The notes under the pieces: generated by a model | The model's database searches: none | The model's input: the letters and a program-made list of their open reading frames with translations, nothing else | What the model was told of the DNA's origin: nothing | Made by a program: the position numbers and the translations under genes | Part shown: one piece after another, positions 11,838-12,867 of the stretch | Layout of the letters: every line of letters starts with the position of its first letter | Numbering within the stretch: position 1 is the first letter of the stretch | Source of the DNA: Cellvibrionaceae bacterium | GTDB taxonomy: Bacteria; Pseudomonadota; Gammaproteobacteria; Pseudomonadales; Cellvibrionaceae | DNA length: 12,867 nt | Assembly: GCA_030597965.1 (NCBI GenBank) | Contig: JAUVQU010000050.1 | Span: 1 to 12,867 of the forward strand | Direction: 5' to 3'

Positions 11838-12867
11838 ATGAAACTAGAGTCTTCTCTACTATTCCGATTCGGACTCCCTCTGTCACTGGCAGTCCTCATG
11901 ACAGCTTGTGGAGGAGACCCACACCCCACGGGCACGGTGGAAGGTACAGCCCTGACACCCGAGGCTGTACAGAAGCGCGAAGCGGGCCGCGGTGATCCCG
12001 GCACGACTAACCAGGACAAGCAGATCCTGTTCGGCGACTTGCATGTGCACAGCACCTACTCGGTGGACGCCAACGTACTCGAATTACCCATGATGGGATT
12101 ACAAGGCATTCACACGGTGGCGGATTCCTGCGACTTTGCCCGCTACTGCGGTAAACTGGACTTTTTCAGCTACAACGATCATGCGGAGGGACTGACCCCT
12201 GCGCACTGGCAGGCGACCAAGGATACCGTCCGCGCTTGCAATGCCAGCTCGGATCCGGCCAGCCCTGATCTGGTGGCCTTTGCCGGCTGGGAGTGGACCC
12301 AGATGAACGCGGATGCCAACCGCCACTGGGGTCACAAAAATGTGGTTTTCCTCGGTACCGCTGACGACGAACTACCCGCGCGCCCCATCAGTGCGCGCCC
12401 CACACCAGATGACCTGGGCGTGTTCGCCTCCGCCAGACAAAGCGGCTCGATAAAGTTTATCGATCCCCTGAACTGGAGTTCCTACACCAACATCGTGCGC
12501 CTGCTTGACGACATTGAGGCGGTGCCCGGCTGCGCCACCGATGTCAACAGCCGGGAGCTTCCTCTTAATTGTATGGAAAACGCTCCCTCCCCAGACGTTC
12601 TTTACCGCAAGCTGGACGAATGGGGCTTCGACAATATTGTCATCCCCCACGGCAATACCTGGGGTGCCTATACTCCACCCACAGCTACCTGGGACAAGGC
12701 GTTGGCGACGAAATATCACTCGGACGAGCGACAGCCGCTGCTGGAAATTATGTCTGGCCACGGCAACAGCGAAGAGTATCGGAGTTACAAGCAGGCTATA
12801 CAGAACGAGGACGGCAGCCTGAGCTGCCCGCCGCCTCAGGGAGATTACGTGCCCTGCTGCTGGCAGG
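11838..12867 (+). CDS. DUF3604-domain lipoprotein (3' truncated)
   Basis: The first 343 residues of a larger protein are visible; it runs off the right edge with no stop. Residues 1-23 are a signal peptide ending in MTA before C24, a lipobox, so it is probably a lipoprotein exported across the inner membrane. The mature part begins with the DUF3604 signature LFGDLHVHSTYSVDA (64-78), a PHP-like metal site with D67, H69 and H71. Other likely metal ligands or conserved residues are D114-H115, WEW (E152), H164/H167, H271 (VIPHGNTWG) and H308 (SGHGN). Family members are usually ~600-700 residues; their enzyme activity is not established to my knowledge, though PHP folds suggest hydrolysis. AAGGA (11825-11829) supports the ATG. 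Base and codon use (many CTG, GAC, CCC) is clearly richer in G+C than the other genes here. Confidence 0.87.
   Translation, partial: MKLESSLLFRFGLPLSLAVLMTACGGDPHPTGTVEGTALTPEAVQKREAGRGDPGTTNQDKQILFGDLHVHSTYSVDANVLELPMMGLQGIHTVADSCDFARYCGKLDFFSYNDHAEGLTPAHWQATKDTVRACNASSDPASPDLVAFAGWEWTQMNADANRHWGHKNVVFLGTADDELPARPISARPTPDDLGVFASARQSGSIKFIDPLNWSSYTNIVRLLDDIEAVPGCATDVNSRELPLNCMENAPSPDVLYRKLDEWGFDNIVIPHGNTWGAYTPPTATWDKALATKYHSDERQPLLEIMSGHGNSEEYRSYKQAIQNEDGSLSCPPPQGDYVPCCWQ

Noticed and set aside
12099..12761. Minus-strand open frames inside the DUF3604 gene
   Set aside because: They are antisense shadows in a G+C-rich gene; the plus-strand frame has the signal peptide and the DUF3604 metal motif.

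Overview
The window looks like chromosomal DNA of a gammaproteobacterium, probably a marine or aquatic one. I infer this from protein families only: a YeeN-type YebC regulator, GalE, a Bcr/CflA pump, a GlsB/YeaQ membrane protein, and above all an arsR-gapdh-arsJ arsenate-resistance cluster. Most of the window has moderate G+C. The last ~1.1 kb is visibly richer in G+C.

Layout, left to right. Bases 1-408 are the 3' end of a YebC/PmpR-family gene (YeeN-like), closed by a strong hairpin terminator. Then come an APC-family amino-acid permease (556-1776) and a small ion channel with a K+-channel filter (1952-2422). The channel converges on a PhnA-domain zinc-ribbon protein (2493-3065, minus), and the two share a perfectly symmetrical bidirectional terminator. 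Next are two tandem paralogous, highly charged helical proteins (3319-3819 and 3983-4486). They are about 60% identical, each contains an internal repeat, and both carry the same 12-base box exactly 90 bases before the start codon. galE follows on the minus strand (4543-5568). After it come an unknown lipoprotein (5638-6120), a 76-residue unknown protein (6193-6423) and a GlsB-type stress membrane protein (6508-6756). A decayed or start-less reading frame occupies 6786-7034.

Bases 7098-10454 form a likely four-gene plus-strand operon: arsR, a second-type gapdh, arsJ and a short-chain dehydrogenase. From the known biology of this module, the GAPDH uses arsenate in place of phosphate to make 1-arseno-3-phosphoglycerate, and ArsJ exports it. 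An inverted repeat just before arsR is a good candidate for the ArsR operator. The SDR is an extra gene not normally considered part of this module. A convergent Bcr/CflA MFS exporter (10477-11685, minus) follows. Its promoter region contains a run of nine C/G bases. The window ends inside a divergently placed DUF3604 lipoprotein (from 11838) with different base and codon usage.

The least explained parts are the paralogous helical pair with its conserved upstream box and 22-bp tandem repeat, and the SDR attached to the arsenate operon. I saw no tRNA, rRNA, CRISPR array, IS element or integrase gene.
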